The notes under the pieces are model-generated. The model made no database searches, was not told the DNA's origin, and saw only the letters and a program-made list of their open reading frames with translations. 64,000 nucleotides of DNA, from contig NZ_CP039852.1 in the NCBI RefSeq assembly GCF_006228385.1, positions 2,682,001 to 2,746,000 of the forward strand. Direction: 5' to 3'. The stretch's first letter is position 1. Each line of letters starts with the position of its first letter. Positions 1 through 9,588 of the stretch are shown here, one piece after another. Made by a program: the position numbers and the translations under genes. The DNA comes from Salinimonas iocasae (GTDB taxonomy: Bacteria; Pseudomonadota; Gammaproteobacteria; Enterobacterales; Alteromonadaceae).

Positions 1-1560
1 AATAGGTTTGGTGATAAAGCTTTGAATACCGCGATGAGTGTATTGGCTGTCATCATCCTCAAATACATCTGCTGATAACGCAACCACCGGCGTGGAAACT
101 CCAAGACTACGAATTTGTTTCGTGGCTTCCCATCCACTAATACCCGGAAGATTCAAATCCATAAAAATTAAATCATACGACGCTGAGCTGGCCATTGCCA
201 CCCCCTCCTCGCCACTCTCCGCAAGGTCGATAGTTAAACCCAGCGCTTGAAAAACAGCTTTGGCGACCTCTTGATTGATTAGGTTGTCTTCAATCACCAG
301 AACTGCAGCCTGCGTGTTAAACGTGCCCTGCGTCCCCGCTTTTTCAGATGACTGGTTACCACCAGTCACAAGAGGCAGGTCAATTTCAACTGATGTCCCC
401 TGCCCCGGCGAGCTCTCAATCTTAATATCACCTTCCATCAGGTCAACCAGGCCTTTCGTAATGGCTAACCCGAGCCCGCTCCCTTCCGTTTTTTTGTATT
501 TGCCAACCTGAGTAAATTTATCAAAAAGCAGCGAGATATCTTCCTGCGCGATGCCGATCCCGTTATCTGTAACCTTGATCAACAAGTGCTGCTCGTGACA
601 GGACACAGAAAGTGAAACCTTGCCACCGGCCGGCGTAAACTTAATAGCATTACTAAGCAGGTTTAAGATAATCTGGCTTAGTTTCGACTCATCATAGAAC
701 AGAACAGAAGGAACTTGCTCATCAAGCTCGAGTGAAAACCCCAGCTGTTGCTCCTTTGCTCTTGGCACCATCATGCCCCTGAGTGAATCAAAAAATAGTT
801 TAGTGTCGATATCTTGCGCAGCGACATCCATTTTGCCTGCTTCAATCTTACTCAGATCCAATACCGAATTAACCAAATCAAGTAACCGCTTCCCACTATA
901 ATCAATGTGGGTCATATACTCAGAAAACATAGCCGGGAGGGAAGTATTTTCAGTCTCTTCCAGCATGAGTCGGTTTAGTGTAATTATCGCGTTAAGCGGC
1001 GTCCTGAATTCATGGCTAATAGTGGATAAAAAATCGGTTTTACGTTGATTGGCCTTATCTAACTGGCGTATTTTAAGCCGTAATTCAAGTTGCGATACAA
1101 CTGCACGGCCTAAAACCGCGAGCGCTTCACGCTGATGCGCATTGAGTTGCTGAGGCTTATCACTGATAGTACAAAGTGTGCCGATGGCATGTCCTTCAGA
1201 TGAGACCAGTGGCGCCCCTGCATAAAAACGTATATAGGGATCGGCAGTAACCAGGGGATTATCGCGAAACCGCTCATCTTCCAGCGTGTCTGAAACCTCG
1301 AAGATATCCTCCTGAAGAATTGCGTGAGCACAAAATGCAACATCTCTGCTCGTTTCTGTCGCATCAAGCCCAACTTTAGATTTAAACCACTGGCGCCTTG
1401 CATCGACCAGGCTGATTAACGATATGGGCGTACCACAAATTTGCGATGCCATACGGGTAAAATCATCAAACACATCTTCAGCTTCAGTATCCAGAATATC
1501 GTACTGATATAACGCCTCCAGGCGTGCTTTTTCATCTTTTGGTTCAGGGGCGCTACGCAT
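1..1560 (-). CDS. Hybrid sensor histidine kinase with GAF, HisKA, HATPase and receiver domains (partial)
   Basis: The reading frame is open for 520 codons and runs off the left edge, so the C-terminus is missing. Residues about 20-150 form a GAF sensor domain. A HisKA domain follows with the phospho-acceptor His183 in SHEFRTPLN. The HATPase domain shows the N box (LLSNAIKFTP), DNGIGI and GSGLGL. A receiver domain starts near residue 425, with the likely phospho-acceptor Asp468 in FMDLNLPG and the conserved lysine in FITKPI near the edge. There is no signal peptide or clear membrane segment, so it is probably cytoplasmic or peripheral. An HPt domain could follow outside the window. The signal and output are not known. 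The solute-binding protein gene lies 130 bp upstream on the same strand. Confidence 0.9.
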   Translation of the reverse strand, partial: MRSAPEPKDEKARLEALYQYDILDTEAEDVFDDFTRMASQICGTPISLISLVDARRQWFKSKVGLDATETSRDVAFCAHAILQEDIFEVSDTLEDERFRDNPLVTADPYIRFYAGAPLVSSEGHAIGTLCTISDKPQQLNAHQREALAVLGRAVVSQLELRLKIRQLDKANQRKTDFLSTISHEFRTPLNAIITLNRLMLEETENTSLPAMFSEYMTHIDYSGKRLLDLVNSVLDLSKIEAGKMDVAAQDIDTKLFFDSLRGMMVPRAKEQQLGFSLELDEQVPSVLFYDESKLSQIILNLLSNAIKFTPAGGKVSLSVSCHEQHLLIKVTDNGIGIAQEDISLLFDKFTQVGKYKKTEGSGLGLAITKGLVDLMEGDIKIESSPGQGTSVEIDLPLVTGGNQSSEKAGTQGTFNTQAAVLVIEDNLINQEVAKAVFQALGLTIDLAESGEEGVAMASSASYDLIFMDLNLPGISGWEATKQIRSLGVSTPVVALSADVFEDDDSQYTHRGIQSFITKPI

Positions 1561-1690
1561 GCTATAAGCTACTAAAATCAATATCTTGAGTGAAACTTGT
1601 TCTCACACTATAGACCAGTTAGCTGCTGATGCCAGTTTCTTTATCACTTAATTGTTAACCACCCTCTCGGGAGCCTCATGCTTTGCCACT

Positions 1691-2584
1691 TTATCGCCTG
1701 ACATTTGTACCGCGAGGCTGGTGCCATAACGCTTTATTCTCTAGCGGCGTGCCCTCTGGCAATGCCGGATTATCCAGCATAAAAATCTGTCGCTTGTCGA
1801 GGTCGAGGCGTTTAAATGTTTCCTGATAAGTAGATTCAAACAGCGCATCAAATGAGCCATCTTCAATCGCTCGTTGCAATCCCGTCTCAATAAGACGAGC
1901 CAGTGTCGGATTACCCCGATTTACAAAAAAGTACATTGCGGTGGGATAATAAAGTGCAAGGCGCTTCTCCAGCACGATATCAGCAGGCAGGGTGCCGCTT
2001 TCAAGCTCACTGATAACTTCAATTACCGAGCGGGGAAAAAAGCTGGCCTGGCGAGTCTGCAATATTCCCATTGCCTCTTCGTATTCCGGTACGGTAAAGA
2101 CATTAAACCCATTGGCCTGCAAAATTTTTGTATCCGGCCATTCTTCGCCCTGGACAGGCGTCATCGCCCGTAACCCCGATTTAGAGTCGATCTGACTAAA
2201 GCGGTTTAGTTGGTTTTTAGTCGTCAGGAATACCCGCCAGCCAATCAGTCCTTTGGCAATCGGAATACGGATAGGCAGCAAATCCTTTTCTCGCTGGACA
2301 TCCGTCATGCTCCAGACCACATTAACTTCGCGGTTTTCTTTTAACCGACGAAGCGCTTTGCCCTGTAAAAGAATGCGTTCTGAAGGTAATAGCGAGTATT
2401 TAACGCCCGTTTTTTCCAGAGCCAGCGTTAACAGAGCTACCGGATACTCAGCCCGCATATCGTTGTCAGTCAGCGGCCGCGGATAGGTAATAGACCATAG
2501 CGCCGCCTGGACCGGGCCCGCGTACAGCATAACCAGGGCAAACAGCCCGATGTACATCCATTTAACTCGATGACTGAAAAGCAT
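1691..2584 (-). CDS. Periplasmic solute-binding-like protein (SBP_bac_3 type)
   Basis: This 297-residue protein has an N-terminal signal peptide (hydrophobic core about residues 8-27, cleavage near QAA-LW). The body resembles family 3 extracellular solute-binding domains: tandem alpha/beta lobes and a C-terminal half with LIETGLQRAIEDGSFDALF. No permease or ATPase gene is adjacent, so it may not serve an ABC transporter. Orphan proteins of this type are common in Alteromonadales and are sometimes linked to sensor kinases. The hybrid kinase downstream on the same strand makes a sensing role possible, but this is inference. The ligand cannot be read from sequence. Confidence 0.75.
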   Translation of the reverse strand: MLFSHRVKWMYIGLFALVMLYAGPVQAALWSITYPRPLTDNDMRAEYPVALLTLALEKTGVKYSLLPSERILLQGKALRRLKENREVNVVWSMTDVQREKDLLPIRIPIAKGLIGWRVFLTTKNQLNRFSQIDSKSGLRAMTPVQGEEWPDTKILQANGFNVFTVPEYEEAMGILQTRQASFFPRSVIEVISELESGTLPADIVLEKRLALYYPTAMYFFVNRGNPTLARLIETGLQRAIEDGSFDALFESTYQETFKRLDLDKRQIFMLDNPALPEGTPLENKALWHQPRGTNVRR

Positions 2585-2611
2585 TTTTCACTCCTGGCGA
2601 AGCCTTATCAA

Positions 2612-3289
2612 TTATTCAATGCCGATATATTTGTGCGTTTGTAGCGACAAGCGCCAGTTTCGCGCAATACAGGTTTTTATTGCAAGTTCCGTGGCGCGTT
2701 CCTGCTGACTTATCGGCTGAAGACAAACGTGAGAACAGGGTTTATCCAGCTTTGCCAGTAATGCATCAAGTTCCTCAATATGCTTTTGCATGGCGACCGG
2801 ATGCTTAATTTCATTTGCGCGATTCAACGCGCTTTCAAGTACAGGAAGCCCGCCCTTCATATCCACTTTCGGGGAAACGGTCACCCAGGTTTCCGGGGCG
2901 CAGCGAACCTCATACGTACCGCTGGTTTCAATTTGTGTGGAATAACCATTATCGTGCAGAAGACTGGTAACCTCAGTCAAATCGTACATACATGGTTCCC
3001 CGCCGGTGATGACTATATGTTTCGCCTTATAACCCTGCTGGGAAAACAATGTCAGAATTGACTGACCGTCGGTATTAAAAAAAGCTTCGCTTTCCTTCGT
3101 TTTGGTTATTACGTTGTCGGATGTGGTCAGAAACGCATCATCTAATGTCCAGGTGTGCTTGGTATCACACCAGGGGCAGCCGACCGGGCACCCCTGAAGG
3201 CGGATAAAGATTGAGGGTACTCCTGTGTAAACCCCCTCGCCCTGAATGGTCTCAAACATCTCATTAATACTTAATTGCTGCGCGCCCAA
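2612..3289 (-). CDS. queE: 7-carboxy-7-deazaguanine synthase (radical SAM)
   Basis: QueE converts 6-carboxytetrahydropterin to 7-carboxy-7-deazaguanine in the queuosine/preQ0 pathway. The 225-residue protein has the family N-terminus INEMFETIQGEG and a 4Fe-4S cysteine cluster in GCPVGCPWCDTKHTW, the short-loop form seen in E. coli QueE. The start is a TTG placed about six bases after a strong AGGGGA ribosome binding site at 3295-3300. The next in-frame ATG would remove the conserved N-terminus. The gene is divergent from queC, the next enzyme in the same pathway, with 88 bp between them. That spacer has a small perfect hairpin (3304-3309 with 3314-3319) but no recognisable preQ1 riboswitch. 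Confidence 0.95.
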   Translation of the reverse strand: MGAQQLSINEMFETIQGEGVYTGVPSIFIRLQGCPVGCPWCDTKHTWTLDDAFLTTSDNVITKTKESEAFFNTDGQSILTLFSQQGYKAKHIVITGGEPCMYDLTEVTSLLHDNGYSTQIETSGTYEVRCAPETWVTVSPKVDMKGGLPVLESALNRANEIKHPVAMQKHIEELDALLAKLDKPCSHVCLQPISQQERATELAIKTCIARNWRLSLQTHKYIGIE

Positions 3290-3377
3290 TATATTCCCCT
3301 GACTGCAAGTTCTCTTGCAATTTTATCAAGTTTCGTTAAAAGTTGCGGTCATTATTTATAATTACTGGTAAACCATC

Positions 3378-4043
3378 ATGTCTGAAAATGTTGTGGTTAT
3401 TTATTCTGGTGGCATGGATTCCTACACGGTGCTGAATAAAGCGATTCGGGAAGGAAAAACGCCGCACGCATTATCTTTTAACTACGGTCAGCGTCATAAA
3501 AAAGAGCTCGATTATGCTGCGCGGGTTTGTGAACGTCTGGGCATACCGCATAAGGTAGTCGACATCTCCAGTATCAACAGTCTGGTGGGGGGATCTGCCC
3601 TTACCAGCGATATTGATGTGCCGGAAGGTCATTACGAAGAACCGTCTATGCAGACCACGGTTGTACCAAACCGGAACATGATCTTGCTCTCACTGGCTAT
3701 TGGCTATGCAGTTTCGCTTGAAGCTACCAAAGTCTATTACGGGGCGCATTCCGGTGATCACGCTATCTATCCTGACTGCCGTCCAGAATTTGTTGAGAAA
3801 ATGAATAGCGTCTCGAAAATTGCTAACTACACGCCGGTGGAAATTGTTACGCCTTATCTGCTTGAGAGTAAAACAGCAATATTGGCTGATGGCTTATTCA
3901 TGGGACTTGATTACAGCGAAACATGGACCTGCTATAACGGGCGTGAAAAAGCGTGTGGAAAATGCGGTGCGTGTCAGGAGCGGCTTGAAGCATTTGCTGA
4001 TAACGGTGCGACTGACCCGCTTCACTATGAGACGGTGAACTGA
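3378..4043 (+). CDS. queC: 7-cyano-7-deazaguanine (preQ0) synthase
   Basis: QueC uses ATP and ammonia to turn 7-carboxy-7-deazaguanine into preQ0. The 221-residue protein has the PP-loop motif YSGGMDS at residues 9-15 and the C-terminal zinc site with four cysteines in [16 protein letters not shown]. Its length fits the family (E. coli about 231). It is divergent from queE, so two pathway genes share one intergenic region. A hairpin follows 10 bases after the stop codon. Confidence 0.96.
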   Translation: MSENVVVIYSGGMDSYTVLNKAIREGKTPHALSFNYGQRHKKELDYAARVCERLGIPHKVVDISSINSLVGGSALTSDIDVPEGHYEEPSMQTTVVPNRNMILLSLAIGYAVSLEATKVYYGAHSGDHAIYPDCRPEFVEKMNSVSKIANYTPVEIVTPYLLESKTAILADGLFMGLDYSETWTCYNGREKACGKCGACQERLEAFADNGATDPLHYETVN

Positions 4044-4053
4044 TAATTCTAAT

Positions 4054-4090
4054 CCCGGACAATTCATCTATTTGAGATTGTCCGGGCTTT
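4054..4090 (+). terminator. Terminator hairpin after queC
   Basis: A perfect 10-bp stem (4054-4063 with 4077-4086) encloses a 13-base loop. It is followed by only a short T stretch (CTTT). It separates queC from the convergent LysR gene and could serve either strand. Confidence 0.6.
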
Positions 4091-4104
4091 GCTGTGACCG
4101 CAGT

Positions 4105-5031
4105 TTATTTCTGACTTTCTGAAATAAAGTAGCTAAGTTCTTTGATACAATGACGCAGCACCGGATTAAGCCGGGTATTCTTACCATTCATCACAAAAAG
4201 TTCATGTTCAAAGTTAAACATCGAACCCTGTGCAATAGGCACCAGCCCTAAACTCGCCCCCTGCTCTTTAGCAATGAAGTCAGGTAACAGCGCAATGTAT
4301 TCACCCGTCATGATGGCGGACATTGCCGCATCATAAGAGTCAGAAAAAGTCTGAATCGCCAGACGACGATCATCTTCGATATAGTTCCCTGATGAAAGGC
4401 CTGACAAACCAATAGCCGGATAATCCTCTATCTTGACGTCTTCAGGTAGCGGTGTATCTCGGTATTTAGCCAAGGGATGGCTTGGAGAGCAGTACAAGCG
4501 CCCTTTGCATTTTACGCCGATAGGGTGAAATGTAACCGATTCTGGTTTAACCATGTCATAGGTCGAAATCACCAAATGACATTCACCGGACAATGCTACG
4601 TGCTCTACCTCGTTGTAAAGACGGGTCTGGATATTCACGTGAATATCATCAAATTTTTTCATGGTACTTTTCACAGCTTTACTAACAGCAAGCTGAATAG
4701 AAAGCGGAAGTCCCGCCATCAGTACCAGTGTTATGTGCCCGGAATAATCGTCATGTAATGATTTAAGATTGAAGACAAAGTTATCGAATGCGTTAAATAT
4801 CCGTTTGGTTTCCTGAAATACCACTTCGCCTTCTTTGGTCATTTGAAATCCGCCACGCCCGCGATGACAAAGTACCAGATCCAGTCGCTCTTCCAATTTC
4901 TTGATAGCAGCACTGATATTAGGTCGTTGCATACGAAGCACCGGCTCTGCAGCAGTGAAGCCATTACAACTGGCTACAGCGTAGAAAACCCGCAGAAGTT
5001 TGATGTCTGACTCTTGAAGTCGGTTTAACAT
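4105..5031 (-). CDS. LysR-family transcriptional regulator
   Basis: The 308-residue protein has a LysR winged helix-turn-helix at residues about 8-67 (LLRVFYAVASCNGFTAAEPVLRMQRPNISAAIKKLEERL) and a periplasmic-binding-like effector domain from about residue 95. The effector is unknown. LysR regulators often control a divergent neighbour, but here the upstream gene (uvrB) is on the same strand and 167 bp away, so no target is suggested by position. Confidence 0.88.
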   Translation of the reverse strand: MLNRLQESDIKLLRVFYAVASCNGFTAAEPVLRMQRPNISAAIKKLEERLDLVLCHRGRGGFQMTKEGEVVFQETKRIFNAFDNFVFNLKSLHDDYSGHITLVLMAGLPLSIQLAVSKAVKSTMKKFDDIHVNIQTRLYNEVEHVALSGECHLVISTYDMVKPESVTFHPIGVKCKGRLYCSPSHPLAKYRDTPLPEDVKIEDYPAIGLSGLSSGNYIEDDRRLAIQTFSDSYDAAMSAIMTGEYIALLPDFIAKEQGASLGLVPIAQGSMFNFEHELFVMNGKNTRLNPVLRHCIKELSYFISESQK

Positions 5032-5160
5032 GGAGTCACCATTTTATAGGTATAGTTATAGATACTCAAAAACCCATAATAGGCAACAGTGGAAGGGATT
5101 ACAACGTGATTTTTTAAGTTTATTGAACTTGGTAGCTAAAAAGATGACGCCAGCGTATTA

Positions 5161-5190
5161 GGCAAGCGTATTTTTACCAATACACTTGCC
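5161..5190 (-). terminator. Imperfect hairpin downstream of uvrB
   Basis: A 12-bp stem with one mismatch (5161-5172 with 5179-5190) and a six-base loop begins eight bases after the uvrB stop. No T tract follows on the minus strand, so its action as an intrinsic terminator is uncertain. Confidence 0.35.
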
Positions 5191-5198
5191 CATACGAA

Positions 5199-7214
5199 TT
5201 ATGAAACTGAGACCACCTGTTTTCGCAGTTGCTCAATCTCATCACGTAAGGAACCGGCCTTTTCAAACTCCAGTTCTCTTGCGTGTTCAAACATCTGCTT
5301 TTCCAGCTCAGTGATTCTGGTCATGAGATCAGTGGCGTTAGCCGGATGCTCACCTTTCTTCTTCTCACTGACTTTGCGTAGCCGCACCTTACCCGATTTA
5401 CCATCGCTGCTATCACCGATATCCATAATATCCGTGATAGGTTTGTTCAGGCGCTGTGGCGTAAGACCATGTTCCGTATTATACGCTTCCTGTTTCTCCC
5501 GACGGCGGTTGGTTTCATCCATGGCTTTTTGCATCGACTGAGTAACCGTGTCGGCATAGAGTATTGCCCGGCCATTAATATGACGTGCTGCCCGGCCAAT
5601 TGTCTGAATTAGCGAACGCTCAGCACGCAGAAAACCTTCTTTATCTGCATCAAGAATGGCAACCAAAGAAACCTCCGGCATATCCAACCCTTCCCGGAGC
5701 AGGTTTATCCCCACCAGAACGTCGAATTTGCCTAATCGCAAATCCCGAATTATCTCCATGCGCTCAACAGTATCTATATCAGAGTGCAGGTATCTGACTT
5801 TCACGCCGTGTTCGTTGAGATACTCGCTCAGGTCTTCAGCCATACGCTTGGTGAGGGTCGTAATCAGAACCCGTTCATCCACCTCTACGCGTTTGTGAAT
5901 TTCAGATAATACATCATCAACCTGGGTCGCAACCGGACGAACCTCAATTTCAGGGTCCAGCAGTCCGGTCGGCCTGACAACCTGTTCAACTACATCGCCA
6001 TCGCATTTTTCAAGCTCGTATTTACCCGGCGTTGCGGATACATAAATGGTTTGCGGCGAAATTTGTTCAAACTCATCAAATTTGAGCGGGCGGTTGTCCA
6101 GTGCTGAAGGCAATCGAAAACCATACTCTACGAGCGTTTCCTTACGGGAGCGGTCGCCTTTGTACATTGCGCCTACCTGAGACACAGTAACGTGCGACTC
6201 ATCAATGAACATCAGACCGTCAGCCGGAAAATAATCCAGCAATGTTGGCGGTGGCTCGCCCGGTGCACGCCCGGACAAATACCGTGAGTAATTTTCAATG
6301 CCTGAGCAATAGCCTAGTTCCAGCATCATCTCAATATCAAACTGTGTGCGCTGAGAGATCCGTTGCTCTTCAAGCAGCTTACTCACTGACTTAAGCTGCT
6401 CTTTGCGATCCTTAAGCTCTTCTTTGATATTTTCGATTGCAGCCAGAATCTTTTCCCGCGGTGTTACGTAATGCGTCTTTGGAAAAACGGTAGCCCTTAC
6501 AACGCTTTTTTCAACTGCCCCGGTTAACGGGTCAAAAAGACTGATCTTATCAATCTCCTCGTCGAACAACTCAACTCTGACTGCCTGCTTCTCTGAATCA
6601 GCGGGAAATATGTCAATTACGTCCCCTCTTACGCGGAAATTACCTCGCTCAAAAGCCAGATCATTTCTGCTATATTGCAACTCAGCCAGCCGACGCAAAA
6701 TATCGCGCTGGTCCATCGTGTCGCCCTGTCGCAAATGCAATAGCATTTTCATGTACGATTCAGGATCCCCCAAACCGTAAATTGCCGATACACTGGCGAC
6801 AATAACAACATCCCGCCGCTCCATCAGCGCTTTGGTTGCTGATAAGCGCATCTGCTCAATATGATCGTTGATAGAGGAATCTTTTTCGATGAATGTATCC
6901 GTGCTGGGAACATACGCTTCCGGCTGATAATAATCATAATATGAGACAAAATATTCCACAGCGTTGTTTGGAAAGAACTCTTTCATCTCGCCATATAGCT
7001 GGGCTGCAAGCGTCTTATTATGCGCAAGTATCAATGTAGGCCGCTGTACCGACTTAATCACATTGGCCATGGTAAACGTTTTACCCGACCCCGTGACCCC
7101 CAACAGCGTCTGCGCGGCAAGTCCACTATCCAGACCATCGATCAAAGCATCAATGGCTTTGGGTTGATCCCCTGCCGGCTGGTATTGAGAAACCAGTTCG
7201 AACCCTCGGCTCAT
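5199..7214 (-). CDS. uvrB: Excinuclease ABC subunit B
   Basis: UvrB is the damage-verifying helicase-like subunit of nucleotide excision repair; it receives DNA from UvrA and recruits UvrC. The 671-residue protein (E. coli 673) has Walker A GVTGSGKT at residues 39-46, the damage-probing beta-hairpin in [12 protein letters not shown], the Walker B-like DESH, the helicase motif QTIGRAARH, and the C-terminal UVR coiled coil ([20 protein letters not shown]). Its ATG overlaps the stop of the upstream MATE gene (ATGA), so the two are probably translated from one message. No SOS box lies directly upstream; the nearest good one is at 9310-9329, upstream of the MATE gene. Confidence 0.98.
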   Translation of the reverse strand: MSRGFELVSQYQPAGDQPKAIDALIDGLDSGLAAQTLLGVTGSGKTFTMANVIKSVQRPTLILAHNKTLAAQLYGEMKEFFPNNAVEYFVSYYDYYQPEAYVPSTDTFIEKDSSINDHIEQMRLSATKALMERRDVVIVASVSAIYGLGDPESYMKMLLHLRQGDTMDQRDILRRLAELQYSRNDLAFERGNFRVRGDVIDIFPADSEKQAVRVELFDEEIDKISLFDPLTGAVEKSVVRATVFPKTHYVTPREKILAAIENIKEELKDRKEQLKSVSKLLEEQRISQRTQFDIEMMLELGYCSGIENYSRYLSGRAPGEPPPTLLDYFPADGLMFIDESHVTVSQVGAMYKGDRSRKETLVEYGFRLPSALDNRPLKFDEFEQISPQTIYVSATPGKYELEKCDGDVVEQVVRPTGLLDPEIEVRPVATQVDDVLSEIHKRVEVDERVLITTLTKRMAEDLSEYLNEHGVKVRYLHSDIDTVERMEIIRDLRLGKFDVLVGINLLREGLDMPEVSLVAILDADKEGFLRAERSLIQTIGRAARHINGRAILYADTVTQSMQKAMDETNRRREKQEAYNTEHGLTPQRLNKPITDIMDIGDSSDGKSGKVRLRKVSEKKKGEHPANATDLMTRITELEKQMFEHARELEFEKAGSLRDEIEQLRKQVVSVS

Positions 7215-8599
7215 AAAGTCACTTCTTCCTCACTGGCGACTGACTGAGCTTTTTGCCTCGCCAGTGCGCGTTTAAACGAAATAAATGAAACAACAGCCAT
7301 TAAGATGTTGGCCACGACATTCCCCCAGAACAAACCTGGAATGTCGAACAACAGGCTACCTGCGTATGACACTGGTACGAAAAACACAAACAGACGGATG
7401 ATACTCAATACCAATGCTGTCATTGGCATGTGCATCGCGTTAAAAGAAGAGTTCGTGAGTATGACTACGCCCTGCATGCCATATCCCAACGGGACAATAG
7501 CCAGAAATAACGTGATTAGCTGCGCGACTTCTTTTTCATTGGCAAATATGGCTGCAATCCAGTCTGACAGCAGCCAAAGTAACGTATAGACAACCAGCTG
7601 CCATACCAATATAAATTTAAGCGTTATCTTATACGCCGCTTCAACGCGCTCATGCAGATTGGCACCAACATTCTGACTGATTAATGGCGGCAACGTCATT
7701 GATAAGGCCAGGATAATAATACTGGCTATTGACTCGAGCCGATTCCCTACCCCCCATGCTGCGACCGCTTCGGCGCCATAGGTTGCGACCAGTGCAGTCA
7801 TTACGGCGCCGGCGATTGGTGTTAACATATTGGCGCCTGCTGCAGGTAAACCGATTCTTAATACATCCCGCGCACTTTCTTTAAATTCAGCCATAGTGAG
7901 CAAGCGTGGCACCATAAGCTCGCGGCGCACTGCCAGTAACCAGATAATCCAGGCAGCGCCAAATAACCAGGCAACAAAGGTAGCAACAGCCGCCCCCTGA
8001 ATCCCCATCGCCGGTATTGGACCCACCCCAAATATGAAAATGGGGTCCATTGCCGCGTTAAGTGCTCCGCCTGTAGCCATAATAATGCTGGGCGTACGCG
8101 TATCACCGCAGGCGCGTAACACGCTATTCCCTACCATTGGCAGGCTCAGAAACACACTGGACAGATACCACACGCTCATATAATCGCGAATATAAGGCAG
8201 CAAATTATCACTGGCGTTGAGTAGATGAAAAATAGGATCGATAAGTAAATAACCTATCGCCGCTAAAGCGCTGACCAATATTACCGAAAGCATCAATGAG
8301 CCGGTGGCATGCAGTTTGGCATCCTTTTGCGCTCCAGCGCCCAGCAATTTACCAATAATGGCAGACGTTCCTATACCCAAACCTATATTAAGGCTGATAA
8401 CTGTGAACGTAACAGGGAAGGTAAAACTAATCGCGGCGAGCTGGTCTGTACCAAGCAGACTGACAAAAAACGTATCCACCAGTCCGAAGCTCATCATCAT
8501 CACCATACCCAGAATCATCGGAATCGTCATGCGCCGCAGTGTTTTTCCTACCGGGCCTTCAGTGAGATTCTCGTTTCGTGTTTTGGTGATTTTTTTCAC
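7211..8599 (-). CDS. MATE-family multidrug/Na+ efflux transporter
   Basis: The protein has about 12 membrane segments in two repeated halves and the MATE signature near the N-terminus ([33 protein letters not shown]). MATE proteins export cationic drugs or metabolites in exchange for Na+ or H+. The start is not settled. A TTG at 8620 gives 469 residues but has no Shine-Dalgarno sequence; the GTG at 8599, about six bases after GGGA, is chosen here and gives 462. The stop overlaps the uvrB start by four bases. Almost 1 kb without genes lies upstream. Confidence 0.87.
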   Translation of the reverse strand: MKKITKTRNENLTEGPVGKTLRRMTIPMILGMVMMMSFGLVDTFFVSLLGTDQLAAISFTFPVTFTVISLNIGLGIGTSAIIGKLLGAGAQKDAKLHATGSLMLSVILVSALAAIGYLLIDPIFHLLNASDNLLPYIRDYMSVWYLSSVFLSLPMVGNSVLRACGDTRTPSIIMATGGALNAAMDPIFIFGVGPIPAMGIQGAAVATFVAWLFGAAWIIWLLAVRRELMVPRLLTMAEFKESARDVLRIGLPAAGANMLTPIAGAVMTALVATYGAEAVAAWGVGNRLESIASIIILALSMTLPPLISQNVGANLHERVEAAYKITLKFILVWQLVVYTLLWLLSDWIAAIFANEKEVAQLITLFLAIVPLGYGMQGVVILTNSSFNAMHMPMTALVLSIIRLFVFFVPVSYAGSLLFDIPGLFWGNVVANILMAVVSFISFKRALARQKAQSVASEEEVTL

Positions 8600-8947
8600 A
8601 GTTTTCCCGCGCAAGTTCAAAGGTGACTATTACACAGCAGTCATCAATGTATTAAAAGTCTTATTCGATAATGAGACTATTTTTCACTTTCACTGAAACC
8701 AGAGGAGAAAAATACGCCTGAGTAAGAGCGATTGATTGAATTTAAGATATAACAGACCGTTGGTGAATGAAGTTAGTAAAAGTACATATAAAGCGACCGG
8801 ACTTTAATTATCAAAGGACCAAATTACCCGCCGAAAGTGGTGTTTCAGATAGATAACACTTTTTTTGTAGCTATACGCTTATCAGACATCCTGGAAAAAC
8901 AGCCTGACGATATATATGAATATAGCTAAACGCTGTTAAAAAACTGT

Positions 8948-8960
8948 AATCAAAGGCTTA
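8948..8960 (+). promoter_or_regulatory. IHF-binding consensus
   Basis: AATCAAAGGCTTA matches the IHF consensus WATCAANNNNTTR at every specified position. IHF bends DNA and takes part in oriC, datA and DARS function as well as in many promoters. The motif alone is short, so its value comes from the nearby DnaA and GATC sites. Confidence 0.5.
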
Positions 8961-9031
8961 TGGTGTTGTAATTATGGATAGTTATCCAGCGCCAGCGATG
9001 AAATAACACACAAGGTACAGCATGTCTAATG

Positions 9032-9142
9032 GATCTTCACTGGATCAACACAAAGATCCCCATGAAAACTTCAAGATTATGATTTGTATCAGGTTTTATT
9101 TCTCGATCTGAATTTGTGTGTTTGTTTCGCTGGAACTGGATC
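9032..9142. promoter_or_regulatory. GATC (Dam/SeqA) cluster
   Basis: Five GATC tetramers lie at 9032, 9043, 9055, 9105 and 9139. About 0.4 would be expected by chance in 111 bp. Dense GATC sites bind SeqA when hemimethylated and are typical of gammaproteobacterial origins. Confidence 0.5.
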
Positions 9143-9177
9143 ACCAGTTAGGCCTCTATTCAGGCGCACTATCAACA

Positions 9178-9206
9178 TAGTTATCCACAGTTTTAGTGGA
9201 TAACTA
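9178..9206. promoter_or_regulatory. Inverted DnaA-box pair
   Basis: A perfect consensus box TTATCCACA (9181-9189) faces a one-mismatch box on the other strand (9195-9203, TTATCCACT). Together they form an 11-bp perfect inverted repeat (TAGTTATCCAC, 9178-9188 with 9196-9206) around a seven-base spacer. No T tract follows on either strand, so it is not an intrinsic terminator. Paired DnaA boxes occur in origins and in DnaA-reactivating sequences. Confidence 0.6.
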
Positions 9207-9309
9207 AGCTAAAGCCAGTATTCACGCGGAATGCTGCCGAGTATCAAACACAATGTGTAAGTAACGACTAACCTTTTAAACAGTAGATTTTGGTTACAGT
9301 TTTGCGACA

Positions 9310-9329
9310 CACTGTACATTTTAACAGTA
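9310..9329. promoter_or_regulatory. SOS box (LexA site)
   Basis: CTGTACATTTTAACAG fits CTGT-N8-ACAG, and the full 20 bases match the E. coli LexA consensus at about 16 positions by hand count. It overlaps a possible minus-strand -10 (TAAAAT). It is about 710 bp upstream of the MATE-uvrB operon and 280 bp upstream of the first tRNA-Asn gene. uvrB is a classical LexA target, so a long-leader transcript is possible. Confidence 0.6.
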
Positions 9330-9559
9330 AAAAAGAATTATTTAATAGTATTTTTTAAACGCTTCCTTAGTTTTGGTTATAAGCCATATACTCTTTTTCC
9401 ACTTATAGTATAGATAGAGAAAAAAGGCTGTATAGCGAATGGCTTACCGCTTATGCGCAATGTTTAACCAATGCTTTTAGCAGATTGATGCGAAATTGAG
9501 CTAAAACCGCCAAAAATGTCACTTTTTGTTCAGTTAAAAAAAAAATCGTACTAAGTTTG

Positions 9560-9588
9560 TTGACAGCGACACGGATGGTCTTTAATAT
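9560..9588 (+). promoter_or_regulatory. Promoter of the tRNA-Asn pair
   Basis: A perfect -35 TTGACA (9560-9565) is followed by a 17-base spacer and the -10 TAATAT (9583-9588). A GC-rich discriminator (TCGCTCCCG) comes next, as expected for a stringently controlled stable-RNA promoter. The tRNA starts 21 bases after the -10. Confidence 0.8.

Noticed and set aside
3290..3377. A preQ1 riboswitch between queE and queC
   Set aside because: Only a small 6-bp hairpin is seen; the A-rich tail and pseudoknot pairing expected for preQ1-I were not found.
8948..9206. Calling the locus the chromosomal oriC
   Set aside because: Only two strong DnaA boxes are present, the usual oriC neighbours are missing, and many housekeeping genes to the right (lysS, prfB, argS, prfC, aroC) would be on the lagging strand.
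9213..9323. A 36-codon minus-strand frame starting inside the SOS box
   Set aside because: It has no ribosome binding site, its ATG lies within the LexA site, and its composition is not convincing.
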